Source: Flavobacteriales bacterium UBA1937 (lineage in GTDB: Bacteria > Bacteroidota > Bacteroidia > Flavobacteriales > Weeksellaceae). Taken from it: 64,000 bases of DNA. Position 1 is the first letter of the stretch; each line of letters opens with the position of its first letter. Made by a program: the position numbers and the translations under genes. The notes below the pieces were generated by a model, which saw only the letters and a program-made list of their open reading frames with translations, did not search any database and was not told the origin of the DNA. The stretch spans positions 1 to 64,000 of the forward strand of contig DDFD01000018.1 of the NCBI GenBank assembly GCA_002337005.1, in the 5' to 3' direction. Below, one piece after another: positions 25,868 through 36,200 of the stretch.

Positions 25868-26779
25868 ATGAAATTTTTAAAAATAATATTACTCCTCATT
25901 TCATCCCTCATTTTTAGTCAAAAATACAATCTTGACTCTCAAATTAGTAAAATCACCAAAGGAAAAAATGCTACTGTAGGCGTTTCGGTCTTGGGAATTG
26001 ATTTTCCACTGAGTTATAATAATGCCAATGCCGATAAAAAATTACCGATGCAAAGTGTCTTTAAATTTCATATTGCAATGGCGGTTTTGGATTTGGTGGA
26101 TAAAGGAAAACTAAGTCTAGACCAAAAAGTTTTCATCAAAAAATCTGAACTATTGCCCAATACTTGGAGCCCAATTCGAGAAAAAAATCCCGAAGGAAAT
26201 TTTGAAATACCTATTTCTGAATTAATACAATATTCTGTGGCACAGAGTGATAATGTGGGATGTGATGTTTTGTTAAGATTGATTGGTGGAACACAGGTTG
26301 TACAAAAATATATGGATTCTAAAGGCGCTAAAAATTTCAGAATTGTCTATAACGAAGAAACTATGCAAAGCGCTTGGAAAAACCAATATGAAAATTACCT
26401 TACGATGAGATCTTCTTCTAAAATTTTAAAAGATTTTTACCAAGGAAAATATTTATCTAAAAAATCAACTCAATTTCTAATGGATGTGCTCTACTCTACT
26501 TCTACTGGCACAAACAAATTAATAGAACAATTGCCCAAAAATGCCAAAATAGCTCACAAAACAGGTTCTTCTGGTAAAAATAAAGATGGACTAACAGGTG
26601 CAGAAAATGATTTGGGCATCATTACATTGCCTAACGGAAAACATTACGCTATTTCAGTTTTTGTGAGTGATTCTAAAGAATCTGAAACCGTAAACTGTAA
26701 AATGATTTCTGATATTTCTAAAGTGGTCTATGATGAATTGAGTAATCCGAAAAATGGGTTCTTCTTTAATTGGAAGTAG
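25868..26779 (+). CDS. Class A beta-lactamase, subclass A2-like
   Basis: 303 residues from the ATG at 25868, where a signal peptide starts (MKFLKIILLLISSLIFSQ); 25 further open codons upstream overlap the GH5 terminator and are rejected. Catalytic motifs: Ser-x-x-Lys in LPMQSVFKFH (about residues 61-66), SDN (about 126), a Glu in the omega loop (NEETMQSAW) and KTGSSG (about 231). MQSVFKFH and the NEExM omega loop are features of the A2 group (CfxA, PER, VEB, CGA/CIA), many of which hydrolyse cephalosporins. Periplasmic. Substrate range is inferred from family only. Confidence 0.9.
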   Translation: MKFLKIILLLISSLIFSQKYNLDSQISKITKGKNATVGVSVLGIDFPLSYNNANADKKLPMQSVFKFHIAMAVLDLVDKGKLSLDQKVFIKKSELLPNTWSPIREKNPEGNFEIPISELIQYSVAQSDNVGCDVLLRLIGGTQVVQKYMDSKGAKNFRIVYNEETMQSAWKNQYENYLTMRSSSKILKDFYQGKYLSKKSTQFLMDVLYSTSTGTNKLIEQLPKNAKIAHKTGSSGKNKDGLTGAENDLGIITLPNGKHYAISVFVSDSKESETVNCKMISDISKVVYDELSNPKNGFFFNWK

Positions 26780-26823
26780 GTTTAACAGTATTGAATTTTG
26801 ATTATAAAATATTAAATATAAAA

Positions 26824-27714
26824 ATGAAAAACATCGTAGTAATAGGAGCCGGAACTATGGGAAACGGAATTGCTCATACTTTTGCACAGACTGGTTTTAA
26901 AGTCAATTTGGTAGATGTTTCGCAAGAAGCATTAAACAGAGGTATTGCTACCATTGCCAAAAATCTAGACAGAATCATCGCCAAAGGAAACCTAACCGAA
27001 GAACAAAAAGCAGAAACTTTAGGGAATATTACTCCTTTCACTCAACTTTCTGACGCTTGTGGAAATGCTGAACTTATGGTAGAAGCTGCTACTGAAAACC
27101 AAGATTTGAAGCTTAAAATTTTTAAACAAATGGATGAATTGGCACCCGAAAATTGTATTCTCGCTACCAATACTTCGTCCATTTCTATCACTAAAATTGC
27201 TGCGGCAACAAAGCGTCCAGAAAAAGTAATCGGAATGCACTTTATGAATCCTGTTCCGATAATGAAATTGGTAGAAATTATCAAAGGGTATTCTACCTCA
27301 AAAGAAACTTTTGATATGATTTTCGAGATGTCTAAAACATTAGGAAAAGTTCCTGTAGAAGTGAATGATTATCCTGGTTTTGTAGCCAATAGAATATTGA
27401 TGCCAATGATTAACGAAGCAATTGAAACATTATATAACGGTGTAGCTGGTGTAGAAGAAATAGATACTGTGATGAAATTGGGAATGGCACATCCTATGGG
27501 ACCACTACAGTTGGCAGATTTTATAGGCTTAGATGTTTGTTTAGCCATTTTAGATGTAATGTATGATGGTTTTAAAAACCCAAAATACGCCCCAAATCCA
27601 CTTTTGGTAAATATGGTAACCGCAGGGAAACTCGGGGTGAAATCTGGTGAAGGATTCTATGATTATTCTGAATCTAAAAAAGCAGAAAAAGTAGCAAAAA
27701 TGTTTGCCAAATAA
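26824..27714 (+). CDS. 3-hydroxybutyryl-CoA/3-hydroxyacyl-CoA dehydrogenase
   Basis: 296 residues from the ATG at 26824. NAD-binding GAGTMGNGIAH at 7-17, the active-site His in KVIGMHFMNPVPIMKLVEII with the preceding ATNTSSISITKIA, and the helical C-terminal domain (AHPMGPLQLADFIGLDVCLAI ... GKLGVKSGEGFYDY). Single-domain enzyme, not the fused FadB type. It oxidises (S)-3-hydroxyacyl-CoA to 3-oxoacyl-CoA with NAD(P), in fatty-acid breakdown or butanoate metabolism. 44 bases behind the beta-lactamase stop; co-transcription is possible but functionally unlinked. Confidence 0.93.
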   Translation: MKNIVVIGAGTMGNGIAHTFAQTGFKVNLVDVSQEALNRGIATIAKNLDRIIAKGNLTEEQKAETLGNITPFTQLSDACGNAELMVEAATENQDLKLKIFKQMDELAPENCILATNTSSISITKIAAATKRPEKVIGMHFMNPVPIMKLVEIIKGYSTSKETFDMIFEMSKTLGKVPVEVNDYPGFVANRILMPMINEAIETLYNGVAGVEEIDTVMKLGMAHPMGPLQLADFIGLDVCLAILDVMYDGFKNPKYAPNPLLVNMVTAGKLGVKSGEGFYDYSESKKAEKVAKMFAK

Positions 27715-27773
27715 AAATAAAAACCACAAATGCACGGATATAAAAACAATAATATATATTCAGGGCAATAAAT

Positions 27774-29087
27774 ATGAAAAATAGAGTTCAAGAAAAATTA
27801 TTAAAAATCTCTGTTTTCATCATTAGTTTAATGATGATTATCCTTCGTTTTCTACTCAACGAAAAAGGGAGAGTTACGCCTGATTCTATTAGATTTATGA
27901 GATTTTCTCATAATTTACCAATTATTGACAACACCACTACTCCACTTGGTTATCCTTTGGTTATAAAAATTTTCACATTGATAGGTTTAGATGAGTTTTG
28001 GTCTAGTAAATTGGTGGGGATTTTAGCATATTTGTTCATCATATTTTTTGCTTGGAAAAAAAAGTTTTACCTGAGAGAAGTACTTTTAACCTGTGCCCTA
28101 TTTTCATTTGTCTCTCTTTTTGCAGCTACGCTTAGTGAATCATTATTTTTGCCATTTACATTTCTATTTTTGTATATTACAAGAAATATTATTGTTGGGA
28201 AATGGAGGTTCGGAGTTTCTGTCTTTTATCTAAGTTTAATTTTGATATTGCTTTATAATGTAAGATATGCTGCTCTCTTTTTTATTGGAAGTACTTTCCT
28301 CTATGGTATTTTTAGAAACAAAAGAACAGAAGGCAAAATTTTCATCATCTCTTCTTTGATAGGATTTTTATTCATTATTGGTTATAAATTTCTTTTCATA
28401 GATTACTATAATGAGAATTATGTGAAACATTTTCTGGAAATTGGAATTTACCCAACTTCTAAGCTTTTAATAGAATTATTTCAAGGTTTAACTACTAGCT
28501 TTAATCCTTTTGTTCATATTTCCAATCCTAATGGTGGTTTACTAAATTTTGGGATTTACGGAATAGGATTGTTTAATATCATTTTAATCGTCATTTTATT
28601 TTTAAAATTAGCCCTTTCTGAAACAGAAAAGTTCATCGTTTTTGTAGGAATTATAGGAATTATTTGTTCATATTTCATCCAATATTTTTATCAAACTGAT
28701 GCTTTAGATTACAGATTACTTTCTGGTTTTACATTTCCTGTTTGGTTACTATTTTTAAAAAAAACATATCAAATCATTGGCAAGAAAGTCTATATCATTA
28801 CTTTACTAAGCTTTTCGTCTGGATTTATTTTTAGTTGGCTTTCAAAGGGAAATTATTTAGAAAACAGAAAAATTACTAAAGAATATTTGACAAAAAAACA
28901 ATTAATGAATAAAAAAATTGTTTTCTACAAAAATGAGAAAACAGATACCAGATATGCAGAGATTATAAGTACTATAAATCCTAATTTAGTTTTTACTCTA
29001 AACCCGAAAGATACATTGAATAAAAAAGTACTGACAAATTTCAGAGTAGAAAAAAAGATGAAAATCAATAAAAATCAATTTAGGTAA
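27774..29087 (+). CDS. Polytopic membrane protein, possibly glycosyltransferase-like
   Basis: 437 residues with about ten hydrophobic helices. The first loop contains TPDSIRFMRFSHNL and TTPLGYPLVIK, an acidic residue followed by a Pro-Leu-Gly-Tyr-Pro loop, as in membrane glycosyltransferases of the GT39/GT87 type that use lipid-linked sugars. The C-terminal 75 residues are soluble and basic. That assignment rests on topology and this loop only. It lies between the dehydrogenase and a small acidic protein gene on the same strand. Confidence 0.55.
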   Translation: MKNRVQEKLLKISVFIISLMMIILRFLLNEKGRVTPDSIRFMRFSHNLPIIDNTTTPLGYPLVIKIFTLIGLDEFWSSKLVGILAYLFIIFFAWKKKFYLREVLLTCALFSFVSLFAATLSESLFLPFTFLFLYITRNIIVGKWRFGVSVFYLSLILILLYNVRYAALFFIGSTFLYGIFRNKRTEGKIFIISSLIGFLFIIGYKFLFIDYYNENYVKHFLEIGIYPTSKLLIELFQGLTTSFNPFVHISNPNGGLLNFGIYGIGLFNIILIVILFLKLALSETEKFIVFVGIIGIICSYFIQYFYQTDALDYRLLSGFTFPVWLLFLKKTYQIIGKKVYIITLLSFSSGFIFSWLSKGNYLENRKITKEYLTKKQLMNKKIVFYKNEKTDTRYAEIISTINPNLVFTLNPKDTLNKKVLTNFRVEKKMKINKNQFR

Positions 29088-29098
29088 TTTTATTTTAT

Positions 29099-29106
29099 TA
29101 AATTTG
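29099..29106 (+). promoter_or_regulatory. -7 element of the acidic small protein gene
   Basis: TAAATTTG fits TAnnTTTG, 28 bases before the ATG at 29135. Confidence 0.4.
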
Positions 29107-29134
29107 TAAAGAGAAATTATTAAAACTTAAAAAT

Positions 29135-29374
29135 ATGAAACTCCCAAAATTTTTGATGGCAGACAATTCTGAATTTCCAGAAGACCTGTTTGTAGTTCAC
29201 ACTGAGTATCCTAGGTTTATCCTAAACGTAGAGGAAGAAGAAGTAGAATGGCTAGATGATCTAGATGGTGATGATGAAGAAACCATAGCAAATGAAGCTA
29301 CAAAAGTAGTAGAAGAAGCTTTTAAATGGTGTGATGAAGAATTAGCAAAATACGATGACGAAGACGATGAATAA
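29135..29374 (+). CDS. Very acidic small protein
   Basis: 79 residues, over a third Asp or Glu, ending in an acidic run. No signal peptide or membrane helix. A short ordered N-terminal part (FLMADNSEFPEDLFVVHTEYPRF) is followed by two acidic helices with Trp residues. It has its own promoter element and a strong terminator, so it is a separate transcription unit. Codon use is like its neighbours. I do not know its function; nucleic-acid mimicry or a chaperone-like role would be guesses. Confidence 0.65.
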   Translation: MKLPKFLMADNSEFPEDLFVVHTEYPRFILNVEEEEVEWLDDLDGDDEETIANEATKVVEEAFKWCDEELAKYDDEDDE

Positions 29375-29379
29375 ATACT

Positions 29380-29410
29380 AATCCCGATTTTTTCGGGATT
29401 TTTTATTTTT
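29380..29410 (+). terminator. Rho-independent terminator of the acidic protein gene
   Basis: AATCCCGA (29380-29387), 5-base loop, TCGGGATT (29393-29400), then TTTTATTTTT. A textbook terminator. Confidence 0.9.
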
Positions 29411-29462
29411 AAATCTTATGTCTTATCTGCTACTAAATAGAGATTTTTTTAAATATTATCTC

Positions 29463-29470
29463 TATTTTTG
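29463..29470 (+). promoter_or_regulatory. -7 element of the GldA-like ATPase gene
   Basis: TATTTTTG, 45 bases before the ATG at 29516. Confidence 0.4.
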
Positions 29471-29515
29471 CGTTTAAATTGAAGGCTTAAATTCAAAATC
29501 GCAATTCATTAAAAT

Positions 29516-30217
29516 ATGTCTCTAGAAATTATCAATCTAACGAAAAAATTCAAAGAACAAACCGCTCTGAATAACGTTAATATCCAAATCAATAAAAATG
29601 AAATCATAGGTCTTCTAGGACCTAATGGTGCTGGAAAATCTACGCTCATGAAGTCTATAGTTGGTGCCATAAAAATAGATGAAGGAAACATATTATTTAA
29701 CGGAAAAGACATTACAGAAAACGAAATTTACACTAAAAAGAAAATAGGATTTTTGCCAGAAAACAATCCTCTCTATCAAGAAATGTATGTAAAAGAATAC
29801 TTGCAATTTGTAGCAAATATTCATCAAGTTTCTTCGGAAAAAGTAGAAGAAATTATAGATTTGGTAGGAATTACTCCAGAAAAAACTAAGAAAATTTCTC
29901 AACTTTCTAAGGGCTACAAACAGAGAGTAGGTTTGGCACAAGCTATTCTACACGCTCCAGATTTATTAATTCTAGACGAACCTACCAACGGACTAGACCC
30001 TAATCAAATTATAGAAATTAGAAATGTGATTAAAGAGATTGGTAAAGAAAAGACGGTAATTCTCTCTACACATATTATGCAAGAGGTAGAGGCACTCTGT
30101 ACAAGAGTTATCCTAATACACCAAGGAAACATAGTACAAGACTCTGATATTGAAAACTTTAAAGGAAAATTCCAAAGCTTAGAAGAAGCTTTTTCAAGCT
30201 ATACACATTCTTCCTAG
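29516..30217 (+). CDS. ABC transporter ATP-binding protein, GldA-like
   Basis: 233 residues, one ABC ATPase domain: Walker A LGPNGAGKST, Q-loop region GFLPENNPLYQEMYVKEYL, signature LSKGYKQRVGLA, Walker B LLILDEPTNGLDP and switch His in LSTHIMQEVE. The Q-loop wording is like the gliding-motility ATPase GldA, but GldA is about 300 residues as I recall, so the C-terminal extension is missing here. No permease (gldF, gldG) is adjacent. It could equally be a general export ATPase. Its stop overlaps the stop of the convergent ThrE-type gene within CTAG. Confidence 0.78.
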   Translation: MSLEIINLTKKFKEQTALNNVNIQINKNEIIGLLGPNGAGKSTLMKSIVGAIKIDEGNILFNGKDITENEIYTKKKIGFLPENNPLYQEMYVKEYLQFVANIHQVSSEKVEEIIDLVGITPEKTKKISQLSKGYKQRVGLAQAILHAPDLLILDEPTNGLDPNQIIEIRNVIKEIGKEKTVILSTHIMQEVEALCTRVILIHQGNIVQDSDIENFKGKFQSLEEAFSSYTHSS

Positions 30218-30720
30218 GATTTATTTTTTCTACTCGCAAATTTCAGCATTTTTACACTGTCTTGTCTAAAGAGTAATACTCCAATAGAAATACCTATTGC
30301 AAGTGTAAATAGTAAAGATGCAGTAAGTACAAAATAATGAACTGTATTTTCTAAATCTTGTGTAGTTCTAGACAAACCGCTTTCATCTGTAAGTTTTATA
30401 AAACCAAGCATCGTTCTATATGCATACAAACCCGGAATCATTGTAATACAAGCTGGCATTGTAAAAACTACTGGTGGTGTGTGTACTCTATGTGCCAAAA
30501 TAATTCCTAAAAGACCAATAAGTACAGTTCCTGAGAGTGTAGAAGTAATTAAACCTAATCCTATTCCCTCGTGCAATAAGAACTTCAAAGAATGCCCCAA
30601 ACTACCTAGCAAACCAGCAATTAGTAATACTTTTTTTGGTGTGTTAAATAAACTTGCAAATCCTATTGCTACAAAAAATGCAAAGAAAAAATCCTTTAAA
30701 AAGTGAAGAAATAGTTCCAT
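30214..30720 (-). CDS. Threonine/serine exporter, small membrane half (ThrE_2/DUF3815)
   Basis: 168 residues with about five transmembrane helices. It matches the C-terminal half of ThrE: FFAFFVAIGFASLFNTPKKVLLIAGLLGSLGHSLKFLL and the pore-like VVFTMPACITMIPGLYAYRTMLG. In this split form it pairs with the larger half encoded 5 bases upstream, forming an exporter of threonine/serine or related small solutes in the inner membrane. Its stop shares the CTAG bases with the convergent ATPase gene. Confidence 0.82.
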   Translation of the reverse strand: MELFLHFLKDFFFAFFVAIGFASLFNTPKKVLLIAGLLGSLGHSLKFLLHEGIGLGLITSTLSGTVLIGLLGIILAHRVHTPPVVFTMPACITMIPGLYAYRTMLGFIKLTDESGLSRTTQDLENTVHYFVLTASLLFTLAIGISIGVLLFRQDSVKMLKFASRKNKS

Positions 30721-30725
30721 TTTAC

Positions 30726-31514
30726 TTAAAAATTATTAATTCCGAAAATCAAAATACTGATAGCCATGCCTACTGCAATGCAAAGAAGTATGAAACCAGC
30801 ATGGAAACCTCTTGCAATCCCTGTGGTTACATAACCTTCTATAAAATCTATAACACCATTTACCAATGGTACACCAGGAATAAGATATAAAACTCCGGTT
30901 GCTAAAGCCTTTTCTGGCACTGCTCCTAAGCCAAAATATACATTAAAAGAACATATAAAACACGTTACAAAAGATGCCAGAATAATAGCAATCATAAGAT
31001 TGAATTTCTTTTTCACCATTTCTTGTCTTACAAAAAGGCCTAAAAAAGAACCTACCAAAGAAAAAGCAGCATCTATATAGTTTCCGCCTGATAAAATACA
31101 TAGTGATGCACAGGCAAAAGATACTAAAATAAGGGTTTGATATCTATTATGATGTTTAATTTTTTTGATCTCTTCGAATTCTTGCTGTATTTCATCATAT
31201 CCCAAACCATCACTCACCGCACGCCAAGAAAGCAAACTAGTTTCCGTTAAAACTCCGAAATGTACACCGTGAGAAGATAATCTTTTATAATGAGTAGCTT
31301 TTTCGGAAGGATTACTCCTCATTTTAGTAGTGAGAATAATCCCATTAAATGAGAAAAAAGACTCTATTTCTACGCCCAAAACATCAGCAATTCTCTTTAT
31401 ATTCCTATCAATTCTGCCACAATTAGCACCAGAAATCATCAAGGTAGAACCTATGTCTAGAAGCAGTTCATTGTATTTTTCAATCAGCGGTTTATCAGTC
31501 AACTCTATATCCAT
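30726..31514 (-). CDS. Threonine/serine exporter, large half (ThrE/DUF1212)
   Basis: 262 residues from the ATG at 31514; an ATG 16 codons upstream (31562) is open, but a -7 element lies between the two and favours the shorter form. The N-terminal cytosolic domain has the DUF1212 pattern (LLDIGSTLMISGANCGRIDRNI, HYKRLSSHGVHFGVLTETSLLSW); about five helices follow with GVLYLIPGVPLVNGVIDFIEGY. Together with the 168-residue partner it makes a ThrE-type exporter. Actual substrate is not shown. Confidence 0.85.
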   Translation of the reverse strand: MDIELTDKPLIEKYNELLLDIGSTLMISGANCGRIDRNIKRIADVLGVEIESFFSFNGIILTTKMRSNPSEKATHYKRLSSHGVHFGVLTETSLLSWRAVSDGLGYDEIQQEFEEIKKIKHHNRYQTLILVSFACASLCILSGGNYIDAAFSLVGSFLGLFVRQEMVKKKFNLMIAIILASFVTCFICSFNVYFGLGAVPEKALATGVLYLIPGVPLVNGVIDFIEGYVTTGIARGFHAGFILLCIAVGMAISILIFGINNF

Positions 31515-31532
31515 AGTTATGTTTTCTGGGTG

Positions 31533-31540
31533 CAAATTTA
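31533..31540 (-). promoter_or_regulatory. -7 element of the split ThrE operon
   Basis: Minus strand TAAATTTG, 18 bases before the ATG at 31514; it decides between the two possible starts of the large half. Confidence 0.4.
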
Positions 31541-31652
31541 CAAAATACTCTATTCTCTGCATTGTAAATTCACCTATTATAAATCATATAAGATTAATAA
31601 GAATAGATGCAGCCAATTCAAATTAATTTTTATAAACCAATAAAATTAAGCA

Positions 31653-33071
31653 TTATTTCTCGCAATCACATTTTTGTCTTGCTCTTCTGGTAAGAGCATT
31701 ATCCCAAAACGGATAAATTTTAAGTCCCAAATAAATATCAAAAGAATTAAGCTCTTTTTGTTTGAAAAACACTGGCAAAATATTATCACTCCCTATAAAA
31801 ATAGGTCCAAATCTGAGATACCCTCCAAACTGAGGTTTTTTGTACTCAAACATAGAAAACTGTGCTGCATAAGTCAATAAACGATTGGTCTTGGCAAAAT
31901 TGATGTACAAAAGATTAGGTGATTTAAAAGCGTTTTCAGACAATGGTAATCTTTGGGTAATTCCAAAAGTTAGATATCTGTTTTTCAACAAATTACCACT
32001 ATACGAAAGGTGTAATGCAGTAGGAAGTGCTACTTTAAAATCTGTAGCCTGTAGAGAAATATTAGGATTTCCATAAACATGAGTGCTTAATTCTTTTAAA
32101 AAATCTGAAATACTATTCACATTCTGAAAATCGGTATTTTGATTTACCAAAAAAGAAGAACCTTGGAACAGATGCGTCTCTCCCTTCACTTTTATAAAGC
32201 CAATATCGGTAACAGAAAAAGCTATTTTCTGAAAATATTCTCCATTTTCTTTGTCATAATTACCATAATCTACATAAGTAAAACCTACATCACCACCTAT
32301 AGAACTGCCATTATTCTTAGGTTCATACGTATTATTATCAAAATTATAAGAAGTGGTATACAGCGCTTCTGCATTGTAATTGCTAAAGCGTAATGAATTT
32401 GTGGTTTTATCATAATCAATGGTAAAAACATCTTTTTCTCTTACGAAAGCAGCATCCCAAACTTTAGATTGTTTCAGGGTAATCCCAAAATTAAATTCTG
32501 AAGATTTAGTCTGAAAAAAAGATTTAGAAACAAAAAAATTATTCTCTTGTAAAGTAGCTACACTGGCAGAAAATGGTTGAAAAAATCTGCTATAAGAGAT
32601 TTGATTCACAAAATTATCATGTTTATATTGATTATCTAAACCAAAAGAGTTTCCAAAAGTTCTAAGTCTGGTATAAAAACCTGCCGCAAATTCATGGTCT
32701 TTAATCTTAAATTTAAGGGCGACTGCAGGTCCTAAAACATCTCCTTGAAAATGACCATCAAAACGTCTATAATCTCCAAAACCGATGGTATTTTTAGGCA
32801 AATCAGACTGATTAGCGGTATTATTAATAGTCAAATTATCTGCTCCAGAAAGACCTAAAAGGCTTTGTTTAGAAATAAATCCATAATTATTATGTATAAA
32901 AGCATCTACAGAAACCAAATTGACTTCCCAAGGATTAGAGTTTTGCAAAAAAGCAGATGGATTGCCCACCAAAGCATTGGTATAGATAAACACATCATTT
33001 TTGACCCCAATATTTACTTGTGAAAAAAAGAACTGTGTATAAAAAAGAAAAAATAAGTGAAATTTTTTCAT
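31653..33071 (-). CDS. Outer-membrane beta-barrel protein (DUF5723-like)
   Basis: 472 residues from the ATG at 33071, where the signal peptide MKKFHLFFLFYTQFFFSQ starts. The rest alternates in short beta strands with Gly/Asn turns (GFGDYRRFDGHFQGDVLGPAVALKFKIKDHEFAAGFYTR split by turns), as in the Bacteroidetes barrel family DUF5723, which is close to the PorV/FadL type. The C-terminus (RRARQKCDCEK) is unusual: a Cys-rich basic tail after the barrel. Porin or adhesin role cannot be chosen from sequence. Confidence 0.65.
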   Translation of the reverse strand: MKKFHLFFLFYTQFFFSQVNIGVKNDVFIYTNALVGNPSAFLQNSNPWEVNLVSVDAFIHNNYGFISKQSLLGLSGADNLTINNTANQSDLPKNTIGFGDYRRFDGHFQGDVLGPAVALKFKIKDHEFAAGFYTRLRTFGNSFGLDNQYKHDNFVNQISYSRFFQPFSASVATLQENNFFVSKSFFQTKSSEFNFGITLKQSKVWDAAFVREKDVFTIDYDKTTNSLRFSNYNAEALYTTSYNFDNNTYEPKNNGSSIGGDVGFTYVDYGNYDKENGEYFQKIAFSVTDIGFIKVKGETHLFQGSSFLVNQNTDFQNVNSISDFLKELSTHVYGNPNISLQATDFKVALPTALHLSYSGNLLKNRYLTFGITQRLPLSENAFKSPNLLYINFAKTNRLLTYAAQFSMFEYKKPQFGGYLRFGPIFIGSDNILPVFFKQKELNSFDIYLGLKIYPFWDNALTRRARQKCDCEK

Positions 33072-33112
33072 AACAAAAACTACCGATAGATGAAGAACGT
33101 AAATTTCGGAAA

Positions 33113-33154
33113 AAAATTTCAAAAAAAATTCTCACTCTAATAAAAGAGTGAGAA
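33113..33154 (-). terminator. Terminator of the first RND efflux operon
   Basis: ATTCTCACTCT (33127-33137) pairs perfectly with AGAGTGAGAAT (33144-33154); the A run to the left gives a U run on the minus strand. It lies 79 bases after the RND gene stop. Confidence 0.85.
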
Positions 33155-33232
33155 TCTTCAAAATAAACTATTAAAACAAAACTATGAAATAAAGAATTTT
33201 GCATTAAATGCTCAATTCTTATTTCCATTTTA

Positions 33233-36200
33233 TTAATCTAAATGCTTCGGTGTATAACCGTCTTCACTTAGTTCTTTGTGTACATAATCTGCTTTCATCT
33301 CAGATTCATAATCAATCTTCTCATGTTTGCCCATTTTCACTAAAACAGAATCAAACAATGAATATACAATAGGTACAATAATTAACGTAAGGAATAATGA
33401 TGAAGTTAAACCACCAATAATTACCCAAGCAAGCCCTTTGTTCATCTCTGCACCTGCTCCGTTTGCTAAAGCAATTGGTAACATACCAAAAATCATTGCA
33501 ATTGTAGTCATTAAAATAGGACGAAGACGAGCATGGTTTGCCTGAACTAGTGCATCGTGTGTATTAACTCCTGCTGCTTTTCTAGCATTTGTAAAATCAA
33601 CAATTAAAATTGCATTCTTTGCTACCAAACCAATCAACATAATCATTCCTAACATCGTGAAAATATTAAGTGAATTGCCTGTAAGTGCTAAAATTAGCAT
33701 TACCCCAATCATCGCCAACGGAATTGAAAATAATACTACAAATGGATATACAAATGAGTCGTATAATGAAACCATTACCAAATAAACTAAGATAATAGCC
33801 GCAAATAAGGCAATACCTAATGTACCGAAACCTTCTTGTTGGTTTTCCATATCACCACTCCAGATGTAATCTACACCAGCAGGTTTATCTTTGCTATCCA
33901 TAAATTGATTTGCCCATTCATTTGCAACATCTCCTACAGGTCTTCCTACCGCTTTAGCTTTTACTTTTACAGACGGAGATTTGTCTCTACGTTCTAATAA
34001 GCTAGGTCCAGAGCCCATTTTAACGTCGGCAAACTGACTTAAACGAACTTGATGTCCTTGAGTATTGGTAAAAATAAGATTTTTTACATCTTCAATAGAT
34101 TTTCTGCTATTATCTGCAAAACGAATGTTAATATCATACTCATATTCTCCTGCTTTGAATTTCCCATCTGTATTACCATTAAATGCTGTTTGCATTGCTT
34201 GTCCTACACTAGAAAGATTTAAGCCCAAAGAAGCCATTTTATCTCTATCTATATTTACCTGAACTTCTGGATTACCTGTATCTGTAGATAATTCTGCATC
34301 TACCGCACCCGGAACTTTTTTTAATAAATTTAAAAGTCTTGTTGCTTCTTTTACAGCTGTAACATTATCTGGAGCTGTAACTACCATTTCGATAGGAGCA
34401 TTTTCTGCACCCATTATACCAATTGGAGCTGTTTTAAATTCAACTCCTGTAAATTTTTCTTCTAAAGCTCTTTTTACTTTTGCAGATTTAATATCTGTGC
34501 TTTCAGAACGCTCAGATTTATCCGTAAGATTCACCTGAACTTCCGATTGATATGTGGTAGCCTGCGCTCCTCCAAAACCTGTAGATTGCTGACCAACGGT
34601 AGTAATTAAATCTACAACATCTTTATCTTTTCTTAAGAATTTTTCAACTTCTAAAGTAATTTGGTTTGTTTTTTCGATTGTTGCATCTTTTGGCAATTCC
34701 ATTTGAACCAAGAATTGTCCACGATCTATTTTTGGGAAGAATTCACCACCAATATACCCAAATTTCACTAACATGAAAGACAAAATCAAAACAACAAAAG
34801 TAACGGCAACCGTAAATACTCTTCTGAAAGTAGTTCTGAGAGACCATTCTAACAAACCTGTAATCCAATGTGTAAAGTTATCTAATTGCTTTTCGAACCA
34901 AAGAATGAATTTTTCGAATGCATTTTTGCCAGTAAGATGTTGCAATTTCCCAAATCTTGATGACAACCAAGGGATAATTGTAAAAGAAGCCAACAATGAT
35001 AATAATGTTGCAATAACCACCGTTACACAGAATTGTGCCAAAATATTAGCTACAAGACCTGTACTCATAGCAATTGGTAAGAATACGACTACGATTACCA
35101 AAGTAATAGCAGCTACAGTAAAACCAATTTCTGCGGCACCATCATAAGCTGCTCTAATCTTACTTTTACCCATTTCCATGTGACGATAAATGTTCTCCAG
35201 AACCACAATTGCGTCATCTACCAAAATTCCCACAACTAAAGAAAGTCCTAATAAACTCATCAAGTTTAAGGTATATCCCATTAGATACATCCCAATGAAA
35301 GCTGCAATTAATGAAGCGGGAATAGAAACCATTACAATAAATGCATTTCTAACACTATGCAAGAACAATAGCATTACAATTGCAACAAGAAAAATTGCTA
35401 AAAATAAATCAAAAATAACATGGTCTGCAGATTCTAATGTAAAATCTGTAGTATCGTTTACTACTTTTAATTTTACACCTTGAAGTTTATATCCATCTTC
35501 CACTGTTTTTATGGTTTCTTGAATGCTTTCCGAAACCGCTACAGCATTAGCATCAGATTGTTTTTTAACCTGCATTAAAATAGTAGGAAACTGGTTGAAT
35601 CTAGCTAATTTTTCAACATCTTTTTGAGCATCAAAAACAGTTGCTACGTCAGAAAGACGAATCTGAGCTCCATTTTTATTAGAAACCACAAGGTTACTCA
35701 TTTCCGCTACAGACTTATATTTACCAGATAATCTAATAGTAGATTTATTAACTCTAGTTTTTAAACTACCTGTAGGAAAATCTAAGTTTGAAGTAAGGAT
35801 TGCTTGTTGCACTTCGCCAATAGAAAGTCCGTAACCTTGTAATTTTTTATCATCAATATTTACCTGAATTTCTCTCTCTTGTCCACCAACAAGATCAACT
35901 TGCGCTACACCATTTACACGAGAAAAAATAGGTTCTATTTTTTTATCTAAAAGATCATAAAGTTCTTTATTATTTAACTTATCAGAAGAAATACTCATGG
36001 TGATAATAGGCATATCATCCAAAGAGAATTTATTAAGAGAAGGCGCATCTACATCATCTGGAAGGTCAGCCAAAATAGCATTTACCTTACGCTGTGCATC
36101 ATTAAGCGCATAATCTACATCTGCACCATTATTAAGCTGAACCATAATAACAGACAAACTTTCGTACGAAGATGATTCTACTTTTTTTACGTTTTCTAAA

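Noticed and set aside
31533..31562. ATG at 31562 as the start of the large ThrE half
   Set aside because: A -7 promoter element lies between it and the ATG at 31514, so the shorter form is preferred, although the longer one is not excluded.
34773..35147. Open frame on the plus strand inside the RND pump gene
   Set aside because: Shadow of a strongly supported gene in another frame; Thr/Ile/Lys-rich low-complexity translation and no domain.
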